From NCBI RefSeq assembly GCF_013376475.1, contig NZ_CP045508.1, positions 1,051,501 through 1,115,500 on the forward strand: a stretch of 64,000 bases of DNA, read 5' to 3'. The first letter of the stretch is position 1. Each line of letters opens with the position of its first letter. This DNA is from Desulfolutivibrio sulfoxidireducens (lineage in GTDB: Bacteria; Desulfobacterota; Desulfovibrionia; Desulfovibrionales; Desulfovibrionaceae). Under the pieces are notes generated by a model. The model was not told the origin of the DNA. It did not search any database and saw only the letters and a list, made by a program, of their open reading frames with translations. Shown piece by piece: positions 51,057 to 58,994 of the stretch. The translations under genes were made by a program, and so were the position numbers.

Positions 51057-51508
51057 CCTCGTCCCTGGACATCCTGCCCCTGGTGGGGCGCGGCTACTGC
51101 TGCAGCCAGGCCCTGGCCCTTTTGGCCCTCGAGGCCCAGGGCCGGGAGAATCCGGAACTGATCCGGGCCCTCTCCGGCCTGTGCCGGGGACTGGCCGGCA
51201 GCGGCGGCGCCTGCGGCATCCTGACCGGCGGCTGCTGCGTGCTGGCCCTGTACGTGGGCAAGGGCGCCGACGCCGAACAGCCCCATCCCATGGCCGAACC
51301 CGTGGTGGCCGACTTCGTGGACTGGTTTCGGGAAAAAACCACCGCCGCCTACGGCGGGGACACCTGCCCGGCCATCATGGGCGAAAATCAGCCCGGCGGC
51401 CCCTATCCCGCCCACTGCGGGGAGCTTTTGGCCGAGTCGTTTGACCGTATCCTGGAGATTCTGGCCTCCTACGGCATCGATCCGTCCCAGCCCAAAGAGG
51501 ATGTGTAA
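51053..51508 (+). CDS. C-GCAxxG-C-C family protein (DVU_1555-like)
   Basis: A 151-aa protein with the cysteine pattern of the C_GCAxxG_C_C family: GYCCSQALALLAL near residue 15, GSGGACGILTGGCCVLALY near residue 52, and CPAIM and AHCGELL later. These cysteines probably bind a metal or Fe-S cluster. The ATG overlaps the upstream stop (ATGA) and has AAAGGAGG before it. It belongs to the overlapping mop accessory set. No enzymatic role has been established for the family as far as I know. Confidence 0.8.
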   Translation: MTSSLDILPLVGRGYCCSQALALLALEAQGRENPELIRALSGLCRGLAGSGGACGILTGGCCVLALYVGKGADAEQPHPMAEPVVADFVDWFREKTTAAYGGDTCPAIMGENQPGGPYPAHCGELLAESFDRILEILASYGIDPSQPKEDV

Positions 51509-51586
51509 GGGTGTCGCCTGGATGTTGCGGGGCTGTTGGCTTGCGTGTCGTGAAGGGGTTGCCGACGGCATGAGGGGGTGTTGCCG

Positions 51587-52981
51587 ATGACCGCGAAAGG
51601 GGACCCGCCTGATCGGAAACCGGACACCCAAAGCGTCTGCCCGGTGTGCCTGCGGCGTCTGGATGCCTGGCGCGAGGTTGCGGGGCCGGACATCCATCTG
51701 GTCAGGCGCTGCCCGGAGCACGGCTGGTTCCGGGCCCCGGTGTGGCGCGGACAACCGGACTTTTTTTCCTGGAAGCGGCCCAAGCGTCCAAGCGCCCCGC
51801 GCCGGGCGTTTACCGCCGTGGACCGGGGCTGCCCCTTTGACTGCGGCCTGTGCCCGGACCACGGCCAGCACACCTGCACCGCGCTTCTCGAGGTCACGGG
51901 CCGCTGCGACCTGGGCTGCCCGGTGTGCTTCGCCTCCTCGGGCGGCTCGGACCCGGACCCGCCCCTGGACCGGCTGGCCTTTCTTCTCGAGAAGGTGCTC
52001 GAAGGTTCGGGACGCTGCAACCTCCAGATATCCGGCGGTGAGCCCGCCGTGCGCCACGACCTTGCGGCCATCGGGAACATGGCCAAGGCCCGGGGCTTCC
52101 CCTTTGTCCAGCTCAATACCAACGGCCTGCGACTGGCCGGCGATCCGGACTTCGCCCGGTCCCTGGCCGGGGGCGGCTTCGATTCCGTGTTCCTCCAGTT
52201 CGACGCGGCCACGGACGAGCCCTACCGGGTCCTTCGCGGCCGGCCGCTTCTGGACGTCAAGAAGCGGGCCGTGGAGGCCTGTCTCGCGGCCGGCCTGGGG
52301 GTGGTCCTGGTGCCCACAGTCGTCCCCGGGGTCAATGACGCCGCACTCGGGGACATCCTGCGTCTGGCCCTGTCGTTCGGCCCGGGGGTGCGCGGGGCGC
52401 ACGTCCAGCCCGCCGCCGCCTTCGGCCGCCATCCCTGGCCCGGCCGCGACGACCGCCGCCTGACCCTGCCCGAGGTCATGGCCGCCCTGGCCGATCAGAG
52501 CCGGGGACTGGTGTCCGTGGCCGATTTTCATCCGCCGGGGTGCGAGCACTCCCTGTGCTCGTTTTCCGCCGTGTACCGGCGAACGCCCGCCGGCGGCCTG
52601 GTCCTGGCCCCGCGCGTGGGGGGCTGTTGCGAGGCCGGGGCCGCGTCCGAACCCATCCTGGCCGAGGAGGGGGCGCGTCGCTCCCGGGCCTTCACCGCCC
52701 GGCACTGGCGCGGGGTCCCGGCCGATGCCCCCCGGACCGCCCCTGGCGACGACTTCGACCGTTTCCTGGCCGCCTCGGGCACGGGCGAGCGGTTCACGGT
52801 CTCGGGCATGGCCTTCATGGACGCCTGGACCCTGGACCTGGAACGAGCCCGGGGCTGCTGCATCCACGAGGTGGCCCCGGACGGCCGGCTCGTCCCCTTT
52901 TGCCTCTACAACCTGACCGCCGTGGACGGCCGGACCCTGTACCGGCCGGCGGTTCTTTGGCGTCCCGGGTCCGGGACATGA
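51587..52981 (+). CDS. Radical SAM protein of the mop operon (TrsS-like)
   Basis: A 464-aa radical SAM enzyme. The cluster motif CDLGCPVCF (CxxxCxxC) is near residue 103, followed by the SAM-binding LQISGGEPAVRHDL near 148. An N-terminal zinc-like knuckle VCPVCLRRL/RRCPEHGWF precedes it, as in the MoaA-like group that includes the TrsS (seleno)proteins recalled from other genomes. Additional cysteines occur at HPPGCEHSLCSFS and at the end (ARGCCIHEV, PFCLYN), suitable for auxiliary clusters. No in-frame TGA is present, so this is a Cys-only version. ATG at 51587 has a GAGGGGG-type ribosome-binding site. The substrate is unknown; a cofactor or peptide modification is possible. Confidence 0.84.
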   Translation: MTAKGDPPDRKPDTQSVCPVCLRRLDAWREVAGPDIHLVRRCPEHGWFRAPVWRGQPDFFSWKRPKRPSAPRRAFTAVDRGCPFDCGLCPDHGQHTCTALLEVTGRCDLGCPVCFASSGGSDPDPPLDRLAFLLEKVLEGSGRCNLQISGGEPAVRHDLAAIGNMAKARGFPFVQLNTNGLRLAGDPDFARSLAGGGFDSVFLQFDAATDEPYRVLRGRPLLDVKKRAVEACLAAGLGVVLVPTVVPGVNDAALGDILRLALSFGPGVRGAHVQPAAAFGRHPWPGRDDRRLTLPEVMAALADQSRGLVSVADFHPPGCEHSLCSFSAVYRRTPAGGLVLAPRVGGCCEAGAASEPILAEEGARRSRAFTARHWRGVPADAPRTAPGDDFDRFLAASGTGERFTVSGMAFMDAWTLDLERARGCCIHEVAPDGRLVPFCLYNLTAVDGRTLYRPAVLWRPGSGT

Positions 52982-54147
52982 GCCCGGACCCTATGGCGAT
53001 CCGGGATTTTTCGCCCGAAGTGCCGGGAAAAGACCCCGCGGCCGAGAGAACGCCGCCACGGGAGCGCCCGGACGAAAAGCCGGAACGCAGCCCCCTGGAC
53101 GCCTGGCTGGCCGCCCGGATGGGGCTTGACGGGCCGTCCCCGACCCCAAAGGACGTGGCCCGGCATCAGCTTGCGGCCCTGGGCCGGACCTTGGCCCTGG
53201 TCCGGGAGAAAAGCCCCTTCTACCGGGAACGCCTGGCCGGCCTGCCCCGGGATTTCCCCCGGACCCTGGCGGACATGGCCGACTGCCCATTCACCACACC
53301 GGCCGACCTGGCCGCCGATCACCGGCCCTTCGTGTGCGCCCCCCTGTCCGAGATCGCCCACATGGTCACCCTGAGCACCTCCGGCACCACCGGGCCGGCC
53401 AAACGTCTGGGTTTCACGGCCGCCGACGTGGAGGCCACCGTGGATTTCTTCCACCACGGCATGGCTACCTTTACCCGGCCGGGCGATGCGGTGTTGATCA
53501 TCCTGCCCGGGCCCCGGGTGGCGGAACTGCTTGCCTTGGCCCTTTTGCGGCTGGGGGCGCGCGGCACCCCCGGTTCCCTGGTCCGGCCGGACCCCGGGGA
53601 CGGCGATCCGGCGGCCGCCTTTGTCCGGGACATGGACCGGGTCGATGCCCGGGTGCTGGTGGCCGGGCCGTGGCAACTGGAGACGCTGATCCAGGCTTTG
53701 CCGGCCGTGCGGGCGGCCAGGGGGCGGCTTGGGGCCGTGCTGTCAAGCGGCGGGCCGCTTGCCCCGGCCCTGCGTGACCAGGTTCAGGACCGGTTCGGCT
53801 GCCCGGTCTTCGACCACTACGGCCTGACCGAGACCGGCTTCGGGGGCGGGGTGGAGTGCGCGGCCCGGGCCGGCTACCACCTGCGCGATGCCGACCTTTT
53901 TTTCGAGATCGTGGACCCGGTCACAGGCCGGGTTCTGCCGCCTGGGCGCATGGGCGAGGTGGTGGTGACCACCCTTGGCCGCCAGGGCATGCCGCTGGTG
54001 CGCTACCGCACCGGCGACGCCTCGGCCCTGCTCGACGGTCCCTGCCCCTGCGGCGGCCGCACGCGGCGGCTGCGCCGGGTGGCGGGACGTTTCGACCAAC
54101 AGGGACGCGTGGTCGTCCCGCAAAAAGGAGGAACAAACGGATCATGA
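52978..54147 (+). CDS. AMP-dependent CoA-ligase-like protein (DVU_1553-like)
   Basis: A 389-aa adenylate-forming enzyme related to phenylacetate-CoA ligase. The P-loop-like motif is TLSTSGTTGPAKRLGF near residue 125, then FDHYGLTETGFGGGVEC (A5-type motif) near 280, and MPLVRYRTGDASAL near 340. It is shorter than normal PaaK and lacks most of the C-terminal lid, with a Cys pair DGPCPCGGRTRR at the end. The ATG overlaps the upstream stop as ATGA. The N-terminal 40 residues are Pro/Arg/Glu-rich and probably disordered. It probably activates a carboxylate in the pathway formed by this operon; the acid is unknown. Confidence 0.82.
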   Translation: MSPDPMAIRDFSPEVPGKDPAAERTPPRERPDEKPERSPLDAWLAARMGLDGPSPTPKDVARHQLAALGRTLALVREKSPFYRERLAGLPRDFPRTLADMADCPFTTPADLAADHRPFVCAPLSEIAHMVTLSTSGTTGPAKRLGFTAADVEATVDFFHHGMATFTRPGDAVLIILPGPRVAELLALALLRLGARGTPGSLVRPDPGDGDPAAAFVRDMDRVDARVLVAGPWQLETLIQALPAVRAARGRLGAVLSSGGPLAPALRDQVQDRFGCPVFDHYGLTETGFGGGVECAARAGYHLRDADLFFEIVDPVTGRVLPPGRMGEVVVTTLGRQGMPLVRYRTGDASALLDGPCPCGGRTRRLRRVAGRFDQQGRVVVPQKGGTNGS

Positions 54148-55211
54148 CCGATATGTGGGAAATCGTGACGGCTCGACTGGCATCCGGACAGTCCGTGGTC
54201 CGGGCGGCAATCGTCACCCAGGAGGGCTCCGCGCCGCGTACGGCCGGGGCGTCCATGCTGGTGTTCCCGGACCGGGGCGCCTGGGGCACGGTGGGCGGCG
54301 GGCTGGTCGAGGCCCGGGTCCTGGAGGCGGCCGCCGAGGTCTTGGCAAGCGGCACGCCCCGGATCATGGACTTCGACCTGACCGGCGAGATGGCCGCCGG
54401 GGCGGATATGATCTGCGGCGGGAGCCTGCGGGTCTTCGTGGAGCGCCTGGACCCGGATATGGCCGGGCTTTTCCTGATCCTTCAGGCCCGGCTTTCGGCC
54501 GGGGAGCGCTGCCTGCTGGCCACGCCCCTCGAACCGGGATCGGACCGGGTGTTGCTTGCGGCCGACGGCCGCCGGATCGGGCCGGCCCTGCCGGCCCTGC
54601 TGGTCGGATCGGCAGGATCGGGCGGATCGGGCCGGGCCACAAACGCGGCATGCCGAACCCTGGCCCGGGCCGGGGCGGACATCCAGGCCCCGGTGTGCGT
54701 GACTGTGGAGCGGGTCCGATATTTTCTGGAGCCCTGCCAGGGCCGGCCCAGGCTCTTTCTCATCGGGGCCGGACACGTGTCCCGGGCCACGGCCCAGGTC
54801 GCCTCCCTGGCCGGATTTTCTGTCATCGTCCTCGACGACCGCCCCGATTTCGCCAACCGGGAACGGTTTCCCACGGCCTTCGAGGTGGCCGTGGTCCCGT
54901 CCCTGGATACCTGCCTGGCCGGGCGGACCATCACCTCCCGCGACCTGGTGGTCGTGGTCACCCGGGGGCACCTCCACGACGCCTCGGTCCTGGCCCAGAC
55001 CCTGGCCACTCCGGCCGGCTATGTGGGCATGATCGGCAGCCGCCGCAAACGCGACGCCATCTACGACCGGCTTCGGGCCACAGGGGTGACGGAAACGGAT
55101 TTAGCCCGGGTGTACGCCCCGGTAGGGCTTGACATTGGGGCCGAGACCCCCGAGGAAATCGCCATAAGCATTGTAGCCGAACTGATCGCCGCACGCGCGG
55201 GGAAAACATGA
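54144..55211 (+). CDS. XdhC/CoxI-family Mo-cofactor chaperone
   Basis: A 355-aa protein. The XdhC N-terminal segment is VVRAAIVTQEGSAPRTAGASM with the following GTVGGGLVEARVLE. The C-terminal Rossmann domain has PRLFLIGAGHVSRATAQVA near residue 208, then VILDDRPDFAN-like and YVGMIGSRRKRDAI. XdhC proteins bind the molybdenum cofactor, oversee its sulfuration and insert it into xanthine-oxidase-family enzymes, so the client is almost certainly the aldehyde oxidoreductase upstream. The ATG shares bases with the previous stop; AAAGGAGG lies eleven bases upstream. Confidence 0.92.
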   Translation: MTDMWEIVTARLASGQSVVRAAIVTQEGSAPRTAGASMLVFPDRGAWGTVGGGLVEARVLEAAAEVLASGTPRIMDFDLTGEMAAGADMICGGSLRVFVERLDPDMAGLFLILQARLSAGERCLLATPLEPGSDRVLLAADGRRIGPALPALLVGSAGSGGSGRATNAACRTLARAGADIQAPVCVTVERVRYFLEPCQGRPRLFLIGAGHVSRATAQVASLAGFSVIVLDDRPDFANRERFPTAFEVAVVPSLDTCLAGRTITSRDLVVVVTRGHLHDASVLAQTLATPAGYVGMIGSRRKRDAIYDRLRATGVTETDLARVYAPVGLDIGAETPEEIAISIVAELIAARAGKT

Positions 55212-56356
55212 AGCACGCATTCGCCGCCGTCATCCCGGCCGCCGGACTGTCCTCCAGGCTCCCGGCCTTCAAGCCCCTTCTGGCCCTGGGCGACACCACA
55301 ACGCTGGGGCGGGTGGTCCGGGCCTGCCGCCAGGCCCGCGTTCGCGACATCATCGTGGTCACCGGATACCGGGCCGACGAGGTCGCGGCCGAGGCCGACC
55401 GCCTCGGGGCCCGGGCCGTGCACAACCCGGATTTCCTCCAGGGCATGTTCTCCTCGGTACGGGCCGGCCTTGCCGCCCTTTCGGACGGCCTGGACGGGGC
55501 GTTCGTGCATCCCGTGGACATCCCCCTGGTGCGTTCCCATGTCCACGCCCGGCTCATGGACCGCTTCGCGGTCTCGGACGCGCCGGTTTTTTTTCCGGTC
55601 TTCGACGACCGCGGGGGGCATCCGCCGCTGATTCGGGCCTCGCGGATTGGGGAGGTGCTGGCCTATCAGGGACGGGGGGGGCTGCGCGGGGCCCTGGCGA
55701 CCATGGACGGGGAGGACGTGGAGGTGGCCTGCGCCCAGATCCATTTCGACATGGACGACGACGCGGCCTATTTCGATGCCCTGGGACGGCTGGCCAGGCT
55801 GGACGTGCCTTCGCCGGACGAGGCCCTGGTCATGCTGACGGCCTATTTTTCCGTGGGCGAAAAGGGGTTGGCCCATGCCCGGGCCGTGTCCCGGGCGGCC
55901 CTGGCCCTGGCCCTGGCCCTGAATCGTCTGGGGGCCGGACTCGACAAGCGTCTGGTGGAATCCGCGGCGCTTTTGCACGACCTGGCCAAGGGCAAAAAGA
56001 ATCACGAGGAGGAGGGCGGCCGGGAGCTTTTGCGTCTGGGGTTTCCCGTGGTGGCGGACATCGTGGCCTGCCACCGTGATTTGACCCTGTCGGAAGAGGC
56101 CCGGGTGACCGAGAAGGAGATCGTGTATCTGGCGGACAAGCTGGTGCGCTGCGACCGGTACGTGGGGCTTGAGGCCCGGTTTCGGGAGAAGCTGGACATG
56201 TTCGCGGACGATCCCGAGGCCCAGGCGGCCATCCGGGGGCGGCGGGGCCGGGCCAGGGCCGTTCTGGCCCGGGTGGAGCGCGAGGCGGGCCTTAGCGTGG
56301 AGCGCATCCTGGCATTGGCCGGGATGGACGTGTCGGGCGGGACGTGCGCCGGGTAA
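55208..56356 (+). CDS. MocA-like NTP transferase fused to an HD domain (DVU_1551-like)
   Basis: A 382-aa fusion. Residues 1 to about 190 are a MobA/MocA-type nucleotidyltransferase: AAVIPAAGLSSRLPAFKPLL at the start, DIIVVTGYRADEV, NPDFLQGMFSSVRAGL, then HPVDIPLVRSHV. MocA makes molybdopterin cytosine dinucleotide, the cofactor form of D. gigas MOP. Residues about 210-382 are an HD-type phosphohydrolase domain, with HARAVSRAALALA, the metal motif LLHDLAKGKKNHEEEGG and CHRDL. The substrate of the HD part is unknown. Start and stop overlap neighbours, so it is tightly coupled with xdhC and the phosphatase gene. Confidence 0.86.
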   Translation: MKHAFAAVIPAAGLSSRLPAFKPLLALGDTTTLGRVVRACRQARVRDIIVVTGYRADEVAAEADRLGARAVHNPDFLQGMFSSVRAGLAALSDGLDGAFVHPVDIPLVRSHVHARLMDRFAVSDAPVFFPVFDDRGGHPPLIRASRIGEVLAYQGRGGLRGALATMDGEDVEVACAQIHFDMDDDAAYFDALGRLARLDVPSPDEALVMLTAYFSVGEKGLAHARAVSRAALALALALNRLGAGLDKRLVESAALLHDLAKGKKNHEEEGGRELLRLGFPVVADIVACHRDLTLSEEARVTEKEIVYLADKLVRCDRYVGLEARFREKLDMFADDPEAQAAIRGRRGRARAVLARVEREAGLSVERILALAGMDVSGGTCAG

Positions 56357-56955
56357 GGGTGTGGCTTTTGCGCCACGGCGCGCTGCCCCAGGTTTTTCCA
56401 CGCCGGTTCGTGGGCCAGTCGGACATTTCGCTTTCGGAGGATGGCCGGGAACAGGCGGTCTTCTGGGCCAAAAAACTGGCCGGGGTCCCTTTCGCATCGG
56501 CTGTGGCTTCGGATATTTCCCGAAGCCTGGAGACGGCCCGGATCATCCTGGCCGGACGGGACGTACCGCTTCGGACCGATGTCGGATTGCGGGAGATCTG
56601 TCTGGGGGCGTGGGAGGGGTTGACCGTGGCCGAGGTCCGGGAGCGCTTTCCCGGACAGTATGAGGCTCGCGGCGAGGATATTGCCGGGTACCGGCCGGCC
56701 GGCGGGGAGAGTTTCCGCGACGTGCGGGCGCGGGCGGTCGCGGCCCTTGAGGCCATCGTGCGCCAGGCCCGGGGCGAGGTGCTGGTCGTGGCCCATGGCG
56801 GGGTGAACCGCTGCCTCTTATGCCACCTTCTTGGCATGTCCCTGGGGCATCTTTTCCGTCTGGGCCAGGATTACGCCTGCCTGAATCTTCTGGATTTTTC
56901 CGGGGACATGCCCACGGTGGCGGGCATGAACATCCGTCCCGGCCATTTCTTCTGA
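56344..56955 (+). CDS. Histidine phosphatase family protein
   Basis: A 203-aa phosphoglycerate-mutase-like phosphatase. The catalytic motif is WLLRHGALP near residue 8, then FVGQSDISLSEDGREQA, ASDISRSLETARII with the second Arg region, LREICLGAWEGLTVAEV with the acid, and VLVVAHGGVNRCLLC with the second catalytic His. It resembles CobC/GpmB-type small-molecule phosphatases. The start is GTG at 56344, overlapping the previous gene by 13 bases; a GTG five codons later is also possible. It is the last gene of the mop-linked run and may remove a phosphate from a nucleotide intermediate of the same pathway. Confidence 0.84.
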   Translation: MRRVRVWLLRHGALPQVFPRRFVGQSDISLSEDGREQAVFWAKKLAGVPFASAVASDISRSLETARIILAGRDVPLRTDVGLREICLGAWEGLTVAEVRERFPGQYEARGEDIAGYRPAGGESFRDVRARAVAALEAIVRQARGEVLVVAHGGVNRCLLCHLLGMSLGHLFRLGQDYACLNLLDFSGDMPTVAGMNIRPGHFF

Positions 56956-57016
56956 CCCCTGTCCGTCCCTGACGCCCTCGGTTTTTCCGTATCCGGAAGC
57001 TTCTCTCCCCTGTCCG

Positions 57017-57235
57017 TCCCTGACGCCCCCGTCCCATCCGTGCTCAGTCGTCATCCCCTTGCCCTTTGGCCCGGAGGGTCTTTTCCCCTCCAATGTCCCT
57101 GACGCCCCCGTCCCATCCGTGTTCAGTCGCCATCTCCTTGCCCTTTGGCCCCCGGAGGGTCTTTTCCCCTCCAATGTCCCTGACGCCCCCGTCCCTTCCG
57201 TGTTCAGTCGTCATCCCCTTGCCCTTTGTGGGATT
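57017..57235. repeat. About 80-bp tandem repeat, nearly three copies
   Basis: Units start with TCCCTGACGCCCCCGTCCC at 57017, 57096 and 57177 (spacing 79 and 81). Each contains TTGCCCTTTGGCCC-CGGAGGGTC, a half of the dispersed hairpin repeat, and the third copy runs into the full dispersed repeat at 57230. The array fills the 3' side of the ModE-like gene. Confidence 0.88.
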
Positions 57236-57719
57236 CCAAAGGGCGAAGCCCTTTGGCCCCCGGAGGGTATTCCTTCTTTCTCTCCTCCTCCTCCTTCCCC
57301 CCGTCCACCTCGTCCACCTCGTCCACCTCGTTCGGGGTATTGCCCCGGTAGCCCTTGACGTCCCAGGGGAATATCTCGGCGGCCTTGGCCAGGGCGGTCT
57401 TTTCCACCTCGTTGAACCACAGGATGAACCTGTCGCGGACGAGGCGGCCGAAGTCCGTGAGTTCGTAGCCGCCGCGCCGGCTGTTGCGGGTGATCAGCTC
57501 GAAGCCCAGTATTTTTTCGCTTTGTTTGATTTTGCCCCAGGCGGCCCGATAGGACATGCCGAGTTCCTCGGCGGCTTTTTTGAGGGACCCGTGTTTTTCG
57601 ATGCGTTCGAGCAGAAGCGCCCGGCCGGTGCCGAAGAAAAGGCCGTCGTCGGTGTCCAGCCACAGGTGCAGGCGGACGGTGGGCATGTGTTCGGTCAGGG
57701 GCGGTTTTTTCATGGCCAT
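57204..57719 (-). CDS. ModE-like winged-helix regulator with repeat-encoded tail
   Basis: A 171-aa protein. Residues about 20-115 are a ModE/LysR-type winged helix: GTGRALLLERIEKHGSLKKA, then AAEELGMSYRAAWGKIKQSE and RNSRRGGYELTDFGRLV. There is no molybdate-binding (TOBE/MOP) domain. The C-terminus is unusual: EVDEVDEVDGG comes from a 9-base microsatellite (about 57303-57330), and the final PPGAKGLRPLESHKGQGDDD is translated from the dispersed hairpin repeat and tandem array. ATG at 57719 has no strong ribosome-binding site; 57713 is an alternative. Lying between the Mo enzyme cluster and fdh, it may adjust their expression to molybdenum or tungsten supply, which is inference. Confidence 0.78.
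   Translation of the reverse strand: MAMKKPPLTEHMPTVRLHLWLDTDDGLFFGTGRALLLERIEKHGSLKKAAEELGMSYRAAWGKIKQSEKILGFELITRNSRRGGYELTDFGRLVRDRFILWFNEVEKTALAKAAEIFPWDVKGYRGNTPNEVDEVDEVDGGKEEEERKKEYPPGAKGLRPLESHKGQGDDD
57230..57267 (-). repeat. Dispersed hairpin repeat, copy 4 (inside a coding end)
   Basis: GGGATTCCAAAGGGC-GAA-GCCCTTTGG then CCCCCGGAGG, the same family as 7335, 7515 and 39631. Here it lies inside the 3' end of the ModE-like reading frame and is translated as part of its tail. Confidence 0.85.
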
Positions 57720-57870
57720 AACGTGCGGCCGAGCATGTCCGGGCCGTTCTGTCACGTATGGCATAAAAGGGAAGAGAAATCGAGGAACGCGCGTCCGGAA
57801 ACAGGAAGCGCCCGGGCGGCCCGTAACCGGGGGCCGCGCCGGGCGCTTGCCCGCGAATTGCCCGAGGGTG

Positions 57871-58803
57871 TCAGGCAAATATGTTCCAGGCCTGGGCGAC
57901 CAGGGGTTTGAACCCCCGCTCGGCGGCCACGAATTCGAGATGCATGAGATCCAGGGCGGCGGTCTCCAGGCGCATGTCCGTGCGGCCGCCGGTCAGGTCC
58001 ACGCAGGGGAAAAAGATACCGCATTCGCTACAGGTGTAGACCCGTTCGTCGTCGCGATCATTGGCCGACAGACTGGTGAACTTTTCGTGGTCCGTGGTCT
58101 CGCAGGCCGGGCACTTGATGCGCACGTAGCGCCAGACGTGGCCGCACCGGGCGCAGTGCAGATGCAACTGGCCGCTTTTGGAGACCAGGTAGTCGGTCGG
58201 CTCCTGTTCCTTGGGAACCAGGCAGCCCACGTCGGGATAGGATCCGCAGATGGGGCAATAGCCGCGAAACCAGGTTTCCTCCTGGACGTATCCGGCCATG
58301 AGGGGGGCAAGGCGTTCCAGGCAGACCTTCAGGATTTCGTCCACGGCAAAGGCGGCCACGGGAACGGACACGCCGCACTGATTCGCGGTTTTATCCCACA
58401 GGGCGGCTCTATCATCGCCGTCGCCGAAGGCGGCCTCGATGCAGACGTCGGCCAGGCCCGGAGTGTCGGCCAGGGCCGTTGACAGTGTGTTCAGTTCGGA
58501 GGCGACGGCCGGAAACAGTTCGGCCATGCCCGGAAGAAGACACCGTGCGGCGGCCAGGAAATCTTCCCGGAAGGCGAGGGGATCGACGCCGGCCAGAATG
58601 GGCGTTCCTTCGGTGAAGGCGGCCGGGTCGAAGGCCAGTTCCGTCACCGGCGGCGTTTCCGGCAAGGCGTCCCGGCACGCGGCACGCCGGTCAACCAAGT
58701 CGGCGAAGACCTTGGCGATGGCCGTCACGGCCGGGGATCGCGGTGGCGGGACAAGGGCCTTCGCCTCTTCCTTGACTTTGAACTTCCGTTCATCAAACCA
58801 CAT
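57871..58803 (-). CDS. fdhE: Formate dehydrogenase accessory protein
   Basis: A 310-aa cytoplasmic protein needed to produce active formate dehydrogenase before Tat export. The N-terminal half is helical. The C-terminal half has rubredoxin-like knuckles: YCPICGSYPDVGC near residue 187, HCARCGHVWRY near 225, IKCPACETTDH and YTCSECGIFFPCVDL. These match FdhE proteins. The start has GGAG about ten bases upstream. It lies downstream of fdhAB in the same direction, 191 bases after fdhB. Confidence 0.9.
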   Translation of the reverse strand: MWFDERKFKVKEEAKALVPPPRSPAVTAIAKVFADLVDRRAACRDALPETPPVTELAFDPAAFTEGTPILAGVDPLAFREDFLAAARCLLPGMAELFPAVASELNTLSTALADTPGLADVCIEAAFGDGDDRAALWDKTANQCGVSVPVAAFAVDEILKVCLERLAPLMAGYVQEETWFRGYCPICGSYPDVGCLVPKEQEPTDYLVSKSGQLHLHCARCGHVWRYVRIKCPACETTDHEKFTSLSANDRDDERVYTCSECGIFFPCVDLTGGRTDMRLETAALDLMHLEFVAAERGFKPLVAQAWNIFA

Positions 58804-58994
58804 AGACGCGGTACTCCGTAGGGGCGGGAATATGCCCCTGGTCGCGCGGACAGCGCGCGGGCCAGAGGGCTCCCGGGTTGGCGGTCACGGAGATAAGACC
58901 GGCATGGCCGACTCCAGATGACCATGACATAGCATCGTTTTTCCTGGCCAGACGGTCAAGGGGGGAGCGCATGGCGCGCCCCCCCCAGCGATCA

